The notes beneath the pieces are model-generated. The model was not told where the DNA came from. It made no database searches and saw only the letters and a list, made by a program, of their open reading frames with translations. From Eucalyptus grandis (Eukaryota > Streptophyta > Magnoliopsida > Myrtales > Myrtaceae), in contig NC_052615.1 of the NCBI RefSeq assembly GCF_016545825.1, positions 26,099,088-26,163,087 of the forward strand: a stretch of 64,000 nt of DNA. Direction: 5' to 3'. Below, piece by piece: positions 45,732 to 56,929 of this stretch (positions within the stretch are counted from its first letter, which is position 1; the number at the start of each line of letters is the position of its first letter). A program made the translations under genes and the position numbers.

Positions 45732-46372
45732 TACATTAATTCTAAGGGCTTCCCAAGAACAAGGAATTTAATAGGAATGTAATCTCCAACAAGGTTTTCT
45801 AATTGGTGGTGGTCATGTTAACCAGGTGGTTCATGAATGCTCTAAGGTCCAAGAGATTCAAATTAATGCATCTACCATCCAAACTGAAAAGAGCAAATAG
45901 ATACTTATTTTAAGTCTACAAGTGTAGAAACTTCCGCATGAAAAATTTCAAGCATCACTAAATTCCATGGACAGTATTGTTCTTCACCCTTTATTTTTCC
46001 AAGCCACAGTTACAATATCAAATGCTTAACAATCAAAGTGTATATGCAAGTGTCATGGTCCGAAGATTTCCATGTGCAAAGGATAGTTATTGATTCAAGA
46101 AGACCGAGTGAGCTTCCCTAGCCTTCTCTCAGATATTCTAGGGGCAGGCAACATTGTAATTGTACATTATTCTGAGTGTTCTTGTAATAAATGCGGATAA
46201 TTTGTAGATAAGCAGATGTAATTATAGCCGTTAGATTGAGCGGAGATGTATGGTTGTAAGCACATGAGCACTTATATATAGAGGGGTCTCCTCCACTCTA
46301 TAATATCACGAGTAAAAGAAATTCAAAATCTCTCTATAGAGTTTCTCTCTCATAAAAACAGACTTTACCATC
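45732..46372. mobile_element. Copia-LTR-like fragment (right part) and unclassified DNA
   Basis: Region 46040-46372 looks like the promoter end of an LTR: a TATA-like CTTATATATAGAGG at about 46270, then a pyrimidine-rich leader. After the MULE-like insertion (46373-47291) the sequence reads CATCTAACTGATATCATAG, a possible decayed tRNA-Met primer site. The left part 45732-46030 is not recognised. Confidence 0.4.
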
Positions 46373-46966
46373 AAGATAAGTACACTATCAGTGTCAAAAG
46401 TTTTGTACAGCACTCACTTTAGTGCCAAAAGTTTCCGTCGGATCACTTAAGTGCCAAATCGGAGAAAAAACGATCACTTTGGTGCCACCGGCGAGAGATT
46501 CTGGTCAGATTAATTACGTGGCTTTTATATTTTAAAAAAAAAAAAGTTGCTCGGCTTTTAAACGGTGTCATTTTCCATCATCTTCAAGAAACGACGTCGT
46601 TTTGCCGTTATATGTGGACATCCTCACAAAAACGACGCCGTATAGCTCATACATGGATTGAAATTAGGGTTAGCGTCACTCGGCCACCGTTGTTTGTCCG
46701 CCAACGCTTGGCCACGTCGCTTGGCCACCATTGTAGCTGCTCGACCAGGTGAGCGAGGAGAGAATGAGATTGTTGCTCAAGCAATAAGTGGCAAGAAGAA
46801 TAGGAGGCGAAGGCAGAGGAGGAGGAGGAAGAAGAGGGGTCGAAGGTGCCACTACTGGTGCATCGCCGCTGCTGCCGCTAGTGCCATTGCTGGTGCTACT
46901 ACTGGTGCATTGCTGCCGTTGCTGCTAATGTCATTCGCTGCTAGTGTTGTGAAGAAGACGATATGC

Positions 46967-47027
<61 letters not shown>

Positions 47028-47291
47028 GGGGATTTAGGGTTTCGATTTGGGGGAAAAAAGCTTAACGACGTCGTTTTGTGGTTTAGATGCTGACTGTACT
47101 CTCCGACGAGCCATGTCGGCTTCAAAAATTAATAAAAAAGTGCCACGTCGGATTACCGGTCAATCGATCGGAGGTGGCACTAAAATGATCGTTTTTTAAA
47201 TTTTTTGGCACTTAAGTGATCCGACAGAAACTTTTGGCACCAAAGTGAATGCCGCACACAACTTTTGGCACTAATAGTGTACTTATCCCCA
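46373..47291. mobile_element. Non-autonomous MULE-like element, 0.92 kb
   Basis: Inverted terminal repeats of about 100 bp: the left end GATAAGTACACTAT...AGTGCCAAAAGTTTCCGTCGG matches the reverse complement of the right end. Direct repeats TTACCATC flank it (46365-46372 and 47292-47299). Inside are AACGACGTCGTT-type palindromes, a (CT)n run at 46969-47022 and no transposase. It is the same family as the element at 19757-23512. Confidence 0.75.
46969..47022. repeat. (CT)n microsatellite
   Basis: Twenty-seven CT units inside the MULE-like element. Confidence 0.95.
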
Positions 47292-47327
47292 TTACCATCT
47301 AACTGATATCATAGATGACTAGTAGAT

Positions 47328-47332
47328 AAGCC
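47328..47332. repeat. TSD (AAGCC), left copy
   Basis: AAGCC precedes the LTR and recurs at 49415-49419. Confidence 0.8.
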
Positions 47333-49414
47333 TGTTGGATGTATGCCCTAAAGCTACTATGTAATAGTTACATATTAGGGATTGCAGTTGTACTTTCATT
47401 ATTATTATTTAATTAATGGTAATGACGTATTCATTCATTTGTCCAATTATTTTATATTTATGAATGATTCCATAAGATCAGTTGCAACTACACCTATTCT
47501 TGAGACATCAAGAATATATGTGACGAGTTCATAGTTAGACTGAATCTTTAAATCGTTCCCGGTCGATGGATTATTGAGTGGATATTAATAATCCTGTTGA
47601 GATCGGTGTGTTCTTAACTTCGCCATTAAGTATTGGATACTTAAGAGAATGATGAGTCATATGTCATTGGGTATTATGATGCCTAAGTTAGAACACAGGT
47701 ATTTATATTAGACAAGTTCACTGAACATAACGCATATAGAACGATTAGCGACATGGAAGCTTTTAGTGTGGTCAATGTCTAATTGTTCATGCTTTGGTCT
47801 TGTGTAAATAATCCTTAGACCTAAGGCACAGTGTTAACTTGTGTATTGAACACCTATGGTTCACGGGTGCACATAATGCCGGGTCGTTGATCCATCTTTA
47901 TACCTTATGGTCATAGTTTGTTCATATACAAAGTTACACATGTGCGTAATATGGAATATGTCTCATTGTTATATGCAAGGTATGATAATGATGTCCTATG
48001 CGATCTAATTGTGACACTGCATTGAAATCCTCGGCCGGGGTTGTAATGGCGAGAATAAATTGTTTATGTCTCAAATAAAATGCATGTCAATTAGATTTGT
48101 GCATATGATCGAATTAATGACTTGACAAATATTCCATGGTCTTTGTTTGATCGGGACATAGTAAGACAGAGGGATTCAATTACACTGTAGCCAAAGCTGA
48201 TAGGTTCATTATGTTCTTAAAGCATTCACACTATCTGGGTAGCCATAATCATGGCTTATAGGTCCCAAAGATTAATCGGGACAATTAATTCTTGTGGGAG
48301 TACTAATGTGTTAGTACAAGTCTTACTACCAGTTTAGTGATGAACCTAGGGATGTCACACACCATAAATAATTAGGATAACGTAGAATAAGAGAGAAATG
48401 TTGTTACAAATATGTTTGCAATTACTACAATCGAATTGAGTCGATTCAAAATTAAATTAAATGAGATTTAATTTAATTTGTATTATAGTCACGAGCCTAC
48501 GTACATATGATGCACACGCATGCCCAAAGTGAATACATATTAATTATGTTTTTTTTTTAAGGGGATTGATTAATAATTTATTTATTCATTTAATTAATTA
48601 ATTAATTAATTAATTAAAGTGGAAATGGTCAGCAATTTTTGCTGACCATTTCACGAATTCGTGCACATGGACGCACGGATTCGTGCATGATGGTCGGCGG
48701 TTGCGGACCATGATGCACGCATTTGTTGGCGCACGGATGGTCTGCAACCGCCGACCATCATGCACGAAATCGTGCTTGAACGGTCAGCGGTTGCTGACCG
48801 TTCCGTTCATGCACGATCGTCTCGATCGTGCATGAAAGATGAGGATCAGCAACGGTTGCTGATCCCACGATCGGCAACCGTTGCTGATTCGTTGAAGCTT
48901 TAAAATAAAAATGAATTGCCGCAAAAGGTTGTGAAGGGGATAAGTGCTCGTCGCCGAAAAGAGAGAAAAACCGAGTGCGTGTGTTTTGTGTTTTAGAAAC
49001 ACAAGAGAGGGCTGCAGAAATAGAGAGAGAGAGAGTGTTCTTGTGTTTTCAAGACGTGTTCTCTCGTTTGGGCTGTGACTATAATACATCAAGGGATACG
49101 CGGATTATCTCCACAAGATTGCTAGCACGATTGTTGTGGTGTATATCCGAAAGTTCTCTTCTTCCGTTCGACGTTCGTTGTTGGTGTATCTAAACTAGAG
49201 GTCCGACGCTTGTGGGATTCGAACTGTAGAACATCTAAACCGATTCGTTTCAAAGTGCGCTTCGAGAGGTAATTCGCTTAACTCCCTATTTATATTTAGA
49301 TTTTTATTAAAACGCACGAACAACGCCTTAGAAGAATCATGTATAAAATATATCTTCGTTTCCGCTGCATTCTTTTTGTTAATTTTCTTATACATGATTC
49401 ATAAATCCCCAACA
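47333..49414 (+). mobile_element. Angela-like Copia solo LTR, 2082 bp
   Basis: Starts TGTTGGATGTATGCCCTAAA and ends AAATCCCCAACA, flanked by AAGCC on both sides. The start resembles the known Angela-type LTR start (TGTTGG...TATGCCCTA), from which both lineage and orientation are inferred. No internal coding region is present. A (TTAA)n run lies at about 48592-48617. A hairpin cluster occupies 48622-48865 and a GAGA run lies at about 49023-49032. Confidence 0.78.
48622..48865. repeat. Cluster of perfect inverted repeats in the solo LTR
   Basis: Arms read directly: 48622-48635 with 48639-48652 (14 bp, loop 3); 48680-48704 with 48744-48768 (25 bp, loop 39 that itself pairs imperfectly); 48778-48788 with 48793-48803 (11 bp, loop 4); 48806-48819 with 48823-48836 (14 bp, loop 3); 48843-48853 with 48855-48865 (11 bp, loop 1). 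All arms are perfect. Related words (GGTCAGC, GGTTGCTGA, CATGCACGA) recur between hairpins, so they probably spread by local duplication. Confidence 0.92.
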
Positions 49415-49419
49415 AAGCC

Positions 49420-49593
49420 TCCACACATAGAACCACTAAAGCTAAGCTAACTATACCACATCTTTTTCAAATTCTTTATATTTGTCATGGAATTCCATAA
49501 CAAACTTTCAGGTCACTTAAAGTTGTGCCTCTATAGTGAATATGTGCACAACAAAAAAAGTTATTGAGTAGAGGAACGGGACCTAGTATATTG
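49420..49593. other. Unclassified DNA left of the assembly gap
   Basis: No gene or repeat recognised. Confidence 0.4.
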
Positions 49594-49693
49594 NNNNNNN
49601 NNNNNNNNNNNNNNNNNNNNNNNNNNNNNNNNNNNNNNNNNNNNNNNNNNNNNNNNNNNNNNNNNNNNNNNNNNNNNNNNNNNNNNNNNNNNN
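49594..49693. other. Assembly gap (100 N)
   Basis: Exactly 100 N, the usual placeholder for a gap of unknown size. Confidence 0.99.
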
Positions 49694-49886
49694 ATTTGAA
49701 GGACAATACAAAATTTTGATGGAATAATCTTGACTTCAACTCCATTAACGGGTCATAGGGTAAATGTGTCCTAAGTATATCAATTCAAGGGCTTTTAAGG
49801 TGCATTGAAAAGCTTAGGGTAGCTTGTTTAAGAAAGCATAATTTGGGATTTTCCATATATTTTCCTAATCTTATTTAACTAGCTTG
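49694..49886. other. Intergenic DNA between gap and MULE
   Basis: Resembles the stretch at 8300-8400 (CTAAGTATAT...TTCAAGGGCTTTTAA), so probably a piece of a dispersed repeat. Confidence 0.35.
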
Positions 49887-49896
49887 ACTTTTTGTC
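49887..49896. repeat. TSD (ACTTTTTGTC) of the large MULE, left copy
   Basis: The 10-mer recurs at 57057-57066 just outside the other end. Mutator-like elements usually make 8-11 bp duplications. Confidence 0.8.
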
Positions 49897-50050
49897 ATGA
49901 GAAGAACACCACAAGTGCCATAACTTGGCACGCCGGGACACTTAAGTGCCATAACTTCCAAACGGTACACTTAAGTGCCACTTTTTTTTTCAAGTGGGAC
50001 ACTTAAGTGCCACCTCCGGCGACCCTTGCCGGAAATCATACGTGGCACTA
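49897..50050 (+). repeat. Left terminal inverted repeat of the MULE
   Basis: Matches 56930-57056 in inverted order, with small gaps. Repeated unit (G)ACACTTAAGTGCCA. An AACGACGTCGT palindrome follows at about 50109 and 50150, likely near the promoter of the + gene. Confidence 0.85.
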
Positions 50051-50278
50051 TTTTATTACTATTTTTGCCAACGTGGCTCGCCGGAGAGCTGAGTCGGCGC
50101 TCGTCTGAAACGACGTCGTCTCCATAATAAAAGCCCCAAATCTTCCAAAACGACGTCGTCTCCCCAAATGCCCCAAATCTAAAACCCTAAATCGGCCAAA
50201 ATCCCTATTGAAGTGCTCGGAGTGAAGTCTCGAACCCTAATTTTCATTTGCCCAAAATTCCTTCGTCGAATCTTGGAA

Positions 50279-50790
50279 ATGGAGAGCGGGACTCGCAGCA
50301 GCGCCTCAATTTCCTCTCATCGAAGCGAAGGAGAAGGCCAGCGTTTCTGTTTTTGTGGGTTACCGAGTCCAAGAAGAACATCGTGGACTCAAATCAATCC
50401 GGGAGAAGATTTTATGGATGCGCCCGATATAAAGAAGCGTCGAAGTGCAAATACTTCAAATGGATTGATGAGAAGTTCTCGACCGAGCCACGAGAGGTGA
50501 TATTGGATCTACTTCATAAAAGACAGCAATCTTCATCTGTGTTCGTGGACGACTTGGACGATGTTGACTCAATGCAAGCTCAAGTGTCTTCGGTGAAACT
50601 TTCGAAGAATGAAGTGTCAATGCACGCTCAAGCATCTTCAACTAAACCTTTCAAGAATGAAGTCCCAATGATGAAGATTGAACGAAAGTGTTACCAAGCG
50701 TGTATTATGGTGTTGTTTTGTTGTCTATTGTACTTTATGATGAAATGTAAAGTACTTGAGAATGAGAAAAAGTTTCTGCGACTGCCATAG
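50279..50790 (+). pseudogene. GRF zinc-finger protein with coiled-coil and C-terminal membrane segment
   Basis: It starts MESGTRSSASISSHRSEGEG. The GRF finger follows: RFCFCGLPSPRRTSWT, then after a one-base shift near 50399-50403 (beside GGG) RFYGCARYKEASKCKYFKW. All four zinc-ligand Cys are present. The C-terminal part has charged linker repeats (VSSVKLSKNEVSMHAQASS and its near copy) and a hydrophobic helix, YQACIMVLFCCLLYFMM, close to the end at 50790. Such GRF/coiled-coil/TM proteins are widespread in plants and often sit beside MULE transposase genes. GRF fingers bind single-stranded nucleic acid in other proteins. The role in transposition is unknown. The shift may be an assembly error. 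Confidence 0.75.
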
Positions 50791-50796
50791 TTAAAA

Positions 50797-51063
50797 ATGG
50801 TGTTGTTACGGATTAAACGTTGGGTTTTTTCTTTTTTGAAAGATGCGAAGAAGTTTGTGTTGTGGAACAAGATCATTGTTGCTTTGTTGTCGTTTGTGCT
50901 GTGGTATGGACTTGCCATAAGTTTACCATCATCTCTCTGTTTGATGCAGAATCATCTTCTCTGTTTTGCAATGCAGAATCATGTTCTCTGTTTTGATGCA
51001 GACCGACATATACACAAGACAAACATGAGTCATTACCCGAGTGCCATAAGTTGTATTCAGTAA
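50797..51063 (+). other. Hydrophobic 88-codon open frame after the GRF gene
   Basis: Contains a possible membrane helix (IIVALLSFVLWYGLAISL) and repeated QNHLLCF units. It follows the GRF stop by six bases. It could be 3' UTR, a further exon, or noise; no homologue recognised. Confidence 0.3.
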
Positions 51064-51660
51064 TCACGTAAGTGCTAGTCGCGATGAAAAAATGATCACT
51101 TTAGTGTCAAGTTATTGTTAAAGTGATCGGTTAAGTGTCACTTGTAGTTAAAAGTGAGCAGATTAAGTGCCAAGTTTTTTTAGAATAGGATCGGTTAAGT
51201 GCCAATTTTTTTGTCGGTTTTCAAAAATTGCGCCGCCCACCAGCACCGGCGACACCACCAACCATCACCACTATCCACACTACACACTAGGCGCTCCAGC
51301 CACCACCATGCTGGTGGTGTTGCTGCTAAGATACTAGTGCAAGGCTCGGCTTGCACTAGTTTGCACCACACATGGTGTAAGATGTGCAAACCGCACACTT
51401 GTACCAGGTGTAGGTGCAGGCTGCCAAGCCTATAACCCCACCACAAACCAATAATCACCAGGCATCACCATCGGCCACACACCAGCACCCCCAGCCCGAC
51501 ATTAGCACCCCACCAACAAGCGCTACCACCTACCACCAAACATCACCATCCACCATCACTAGATACACCAGCACTCCGGCTATCACCACGGAACACCAAC
51601 GGCGGCAGCAACAAGTAAAAGCCGAATCCATGATAAACAACAACATAAATTGACAAGCAG
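51036..51660. other. Possible nested fragment with MULE-like terminal words and CCA-rich DNA
   Basis: At 51036-51210 words of the type AGTGCCATAAGTTG, ATCACTTTAGTGTCAAG and GATCGGTTAAGTGCCAA appear, like the ends of the smaller MULE-like elements. The following 51230-51640 is CAC/CCA-rich (His/Pro/Thr codons). No inverted partner was found to the right, so this may be a truncated insertion. Confidence 0.35.
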
Positions 51661-51905
51661 CGCAAGATCATTTCATTGATATTAATATCATCAAGTCTCG
51701 AGTCGACAACATTCATTTCATTGATATTTCATCAAGTGTGAGTCGAGTCGACAACATCAATGAATGACAAACTAAAGAAAAAAAAAACAAAAGATAACCA
51801 TCGATGCATAGACTTTCTATATGCACGACAACATCATCGTTTACATAACTGTTTTTACTCCTAAGCTCCACAAATCCTATCACATCTCATCTCATCAATC
51901 AATAT

Positions 51906-54900
51906 GCACGACACCCCCCGTTCGTCCTCCTTTCGATGGGCCTTTCACTTGATTCATAATTCGGCACTCTTTCTAGCGGACGTGCAACTTCTTCTTCAAC
52001 CTTCTCGGTATCCACCGACTCAGATGGAGCTGCAAATGTCATAGGCCGAAGTGAATCAAAAGGAGCTGGGCGGAGCGGAGATGGGCTGGGCCGGAGGCCG
52101 GAGCTCGAGCTGGGTTCTTTCTCTTTTTTTTTAGCCGAGTTGATGTTGATGTTTTCTTCTTTTTGTTGGTGCGGCCGTCGATTCTTGAGTTGGGCTGAGA
52201 TAAGAACTTCTGAACTTCTCCCGGGCTACAAAAAAACAATAAATTGTTAGCAAAAATCTACGGCATAAATTAAATTAAATGCAGCCAATAAAACTTACAT
52301 TGAGAATGAGCGTTCCCGGTAGGCTCATCGTATACGAGGCCATAGCCATATTGTGCGAACCTCTTCCCAAGTGCCCCTCTTGTTTGAATAGGGCGTCACT
52401 TTCAGGAACTTGTGATTTGTTGCCCCTTTGTCCTGCTTTCTTGGGCCCTTTAACTACAGCCGAGGCTTGTTCGACCCATTGTGTTGGGCGTCTTCTAGAT
52501 GGCCTTTGTGTACCTGCCCCTTCACCTGGCCTTGTTCTAGTTGTCCTTGTGTAGCCCTTCAACTTCGGTGACACCTCCTTACGTTTGGCCTTACGGTGGT
52601 TTGGTGGTGGTACTTGTGGTGCCCCTTGCGGTGATTCTTCCGGTGGCTCTGTGATGATCCTTGAGGTGGCTCTGTGATGATCCTTGAGGTGGCTCTGTGA
52701 TGGCCCTTCGGTTGCATGATTGAGTTCGAACTTGCTTTCTTCGGAACTCCGAGAAAGAGGCGAAAAGATACCATAAATATAATATCGAGACATATAATAA
52801 TAAAAACTGAATACAAATTGATTGAATTTAGCCTTTGGGTATTTCTTTCGGCTTGCTGAAGAACGATTTGCCTTGGGCCGTGATCTTTGCTTGGGTCAAT
52901 CCTTGGTGGCCGTGATGCTTTGCTTGGGTCAATCCTTCAGCTGGCCGTGATGCTACCACTTGGGCCAATCCTTTACTGGCTGTGTGTTCTACCTTGCCTT
53001 CTTCGAACAAAGCTGTTCGGTTTCATGACTTGCGAGGTTCTTCTTGTGACCTAACAAACACATTACATACAAGGCCAAATAGGATATCATTATGTACATT
53101 TTATGATAAACGACAAGAAAGCAACATAAACATAAAATAAATTTCATGACTTACCGGGGTTCTACTTGTTGACTCGAAGAACAGTCGACTCACTTGGCCC
53201 GCTTGTGTGCATTTCTCCAACTTGTCTCTTCACTAGGCCCTTCACCTTGCCTCAACCGTTGTTGCTTCCTCAATTGACAACCTTTAATATTGTGGCTGTT
53301 AGGCGACAATAAGAGCACGTGATCTTTGCACCCTCCCTGCTCATTCTTTCTTCGACCCGAGACCTCTCCCTCCGCCATTCTTCGTCTTCGTTTTGTCCTT
53401 CCAATTGTCTTCTTCAGTGGCAAAGGTAGAGGTGCTTCACGATCCGTGGGCTCCCAAAACTTGCTACTTCTAATTGGCTGCATCATGGTGATAGGAAGCA
53501 AGATACTTTGATTTATGGTACCAATCATCGATGTAATCATCTATATTGTCGCCCTTCAACTGGATGGCACATATGGCATGTGCACATGGAATTCCACTTA
53601 CTTTGCCATGATCTACATGAACACTTTCTACTTCCTAGATTGACAACATACTTATCGCACCCTTCATTATCTCATATCCGTCATCTCCATTCCAAATGGG
53701 ATGACAATGCGTACTGCAGCCAAGTTGTCATCCAATTTCTTCACAATCCTAGGACCATATTGTCTTGTCCACTTTGCAGCCTCATCTCTTTGTTTCGCAG
53801 CCCGAGTCATAACCGCAACTCGTATATCTTCAAGCATTGAGATGACTGGTTTTGCATCGGCATCTATTATCTTCGAATTAAATACTTCACAAATGTTGTT
53901 GTCGACGTTATCGCACTTGAACTCCTCACTGAAGAATGCCCTGCACCAATGCTTCGGTTCTAGTTGAAATAGGGTAGCACAACCTTCCTTTGTCAACTGA
54001 AGCGGTCCTTCTTTGGCTATTCTAAAGTCAGCCATGTTTGCACTCTTTGCTAATTGCCAAAATTGCAATTGCAGCTTATCCCCTTTATAGTTCTTTGCCC
54101 AATTTCCGTATATGTGCCGCGCACACATTCGATGTTCAGCATGGGGCAACAACTCGGCTCTTGCCGGAACCAATCCTGCAATAATTCAAAGTAAGAAATA
54201 TTATAGCAAATTACATGTTCATATTACAAAGCAAAGCAAAGCAAACTATTGACTAAACTTTTCAAAAAGCAAGCATTACCTTACGTTGGTCACTCGTGAA
54301 TGCCCACCCTTCCCCGTTTGTTATCTCCAAGTCAGCCATCAGATTTTCAAGAACCAAGACCAATTGTCCTTGTTCTCAATCTTTACAATAGCCCAAGCTA
54401 GTGGGAACATTTGGTTATTCGCATCTCTTCCAATCGCTGCCAACAATTCTCCCTTGCACAAGCCCTTCAAGAAACAGCCGTCCAATCCTATAATCCGTCT
54501 ACAACCAGCTAAAAAACCTCGTCTGCATGCATCAAAGCACACATAGAACTTATCGAACTTGATCCCATGATCAGGAAGTGGTCTCTCAATCACCTCTACA
54601 TACACTCTACTTGTAGGGTTTGCAGCCTACACTCCCAAGCATACTCCCACACGCCCATATTCCTTAGCATATTGACCAATAAGTACCTTTATCACCTTTT
54701 GCTTTGCTCTTTTGCACTGATTCCTAGATACATTGATGCCTACACGCTCCTTCACCAGCATCCTAAAGTTAGCAAGTTTCAAGTTGGGCATCACCTTGAT
54801 CAGATCGAAGAAGTGCTTCGACAACCATGAACTTGTTACCCTTTTGTTTTGAAAATTAATGGAACAAGTGTGTTCCTCTTGGTAGGCTCTAATCTGAAAA

Positions 54901-55884
54901 GACCCACTCTTCTTAACAAACGCACCGTAAATCTTCCATGGACAGAGTTTTTTGCGAACACCTAGCTCTTACAAATTTCTTGGTATTTCTAATGAAATCA
55001 ATATTTCTTTGTGCAGCAATGGAAGAACTGGTATAGCTTCCCTAAATTGTATCGCATCATGGAATTTCATACCTCGACAAAGTAGGAGATGCAACAGATG
55101 GATCATAGGAAGGAAACTTACTTTTCCTTCTACGCACAGCTCGTTGATCTTCTTCAACTTCGTCCGGGAAGTTGCGGTGTCGATCTTTCTTCATAATGTC
55201 TGTCTCAAGGGACACTGCCAGCAACACCAACATCTGCGGGGCCTTCGTCTGTTTGGATGAACAGCTACATGCAAAGTTGCAAATCTATCGACAAAAAGTC
55301 CCTTTGTTTTTCCTTGCGTGTAAGCTCCTCATCGTCGGCGTCACTTAAGATTAACAAATTTTCAGCTTCAGCAGCCAACCCTTCATCGTCATCGTCACCC
55401 TCCTTTGGATTCAGCTACTTCCCAATCTAATTCAGTGATGGTGACATCACCATGTCTGTCGCTCACGGTGAACAGCATCTGCGCCCCTCTCCTCCCCATC
55501 CCGTCCATCATGACCTACTTCATCTCCTCCTTCTCCTACTTCGGTGGTATACGTGTCATCATGTTCGTCCTCACTATTGTTTTCAACAAACACTTTCGCC
55601 TCTTCGCCATGAAGATAATGATATAAGACATCCCTAAAACCATTATCATCTTCCAAAACTCTCAAACCATCTCTCAAGCCTTTCCCAGGAACACAGTACA
55701 GTAACTTTTGTACTCTACAAGGCAAAAATGTCACTATATCCCTAACAAATCCAATATAAGATGCCTTCTTTATATCTACAAAGATAGTACCCTCATTCCC
55801 CCTCATACTCCCACTCATCCTCCCCAATCACAAAATCTCCACCGTAGTAAACTTGATGACAGCAACATAGTCTTTATGCGCCAT
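51906..55884 (-). pseudogene. MURA-type transposase of the MULE
   Basis: Minus-strand order: N-terminal region from the ATG at 55884 (MAHKDYVAVIKFTT; then GLRDGLRVLEDDNGFRDVLY near 55640). The MuDR-type domain follows (RGMKFHDAIQFREAIP near 55040, then FRMLVKERVGINVSRNQCKR near 54770). The DDE core follows: IGLDGCFLKGLCKGELLAAI near 54470, then MFPLAWAIVKIENKDNWSW, a TSDQ segment near 54300, and HRMCARHIYGNWAKNYKGDK at about 54140. A SWIM finger ends in SGIPCAHAICAIQLK (53604-53560). A zinc-knuckle-like part and a basic, low-complexity tail to about 51906 end the protein. An intron is likely at about 54175-54290. Stops and one-base shifts (for example near 54340) interrupt it. Confidence 0.82.
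52640..52985 (-). repeat. Short tandem repeats in the transposase tail
   Basis: A 24-bp unit (about TGATGATCCTTGAGGTGGCT) is repeated about three times at 52647-52710. A unit of about 42 bp (CTTGGGTCAATCCTT...GGCCGTGATGCT) is repeated about three times at 52885-52975. Both keep a multiple of three, so the encoded tail grows by whole residues. Confidence 0.8.
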
Positions 55885-56929
55885 TTCGCAACAAAAGAGG
55901 ACAAATATACAATTAACTATTTTGGGACCACATTCACAAAAAGAACAGACAATTGCAAGTGGAGGTCCCCACACTCTTTATTAAAAAGAAAAGAAAAGAA
56001 AAGAAAGAAGAGAGAGGGAAGATGCGGTCGTCGGCAGTGCGGCTTGAAAACAACGAGGCCTCGGGACAAGGACAAATAAAAATTAAGATGGGACCGACAA
56101 CCGCTTTGATTATGCCGTCGCATTTCTTTAAAATATGGAGAGATTCCTCAGCATGGGTCCTCAACAATGCAATTTATTAAACAAATATCCGAAGTCCCCA
56201 TCCCCACAACCTTCGATTCTCACATGTGCAAAGTCCAATACTCTGAACCCTAACAATCACCAATCATCGCACATTTCACATCCGACCACTACAAATTACT
56301 TTCGCACATCACAATTCAACACCCTGAATGAATCACACATCACAGTGGATGAGGCGACGTCGAGCCCTACACTGAGCCCTAATTTCCCCCCCCTCGAGCC
56401 CTACACCGAGCCTATATTTCAATGCCGCTCCTAAACTGTCAATTTGAACCCCCCAATAGGATTGTAGCACTACATCTCAGCCATTAAATCTCACATCAAG
56501 CCCGACCTTTCCCGGCCGACCCCCAAATTTGAAGTCCGAGCCCTAATAAACGAGTCGGAGCCCTAATTTCACCACGGGGAGAGGAAGAAGAGAAAAACCT
56601 GAGCAAATCGACGACGGCGAGCGATGACGGCGCTCGACGACGGCGACCGCAACGCCGACCAACGACGGCGACCGACAAAGGCGAGCGACGACGGCGAGCG
56701 ATCACTGCGAACGGCGAGCTGTGAACGGCGATGGATGGATGGAGGGACGTCAGACCTACGTGAACCGACAAAATGTTAAATTCCAAATAAACGAACGACG
56801 TCATTTTGTTTGGCCAAGTGCACGGTGGATGGGCGCGTCATTTTCCTCCTCACGTCTGCTTTTAAAAAAAAAAATTGCCACATCGGTTAAGCTTGTCGCG
56901 GAAAATGCCACGTCTGCATTTTGGCCGGT

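Noticed and set aside
46658..47065. 135-codon open frame with Arg-rich and Leu-Ser repeats
   Set aside because: Inside a non-autonomous MULE-like element. The second half is the (CT)n run and the first half shows no domain.
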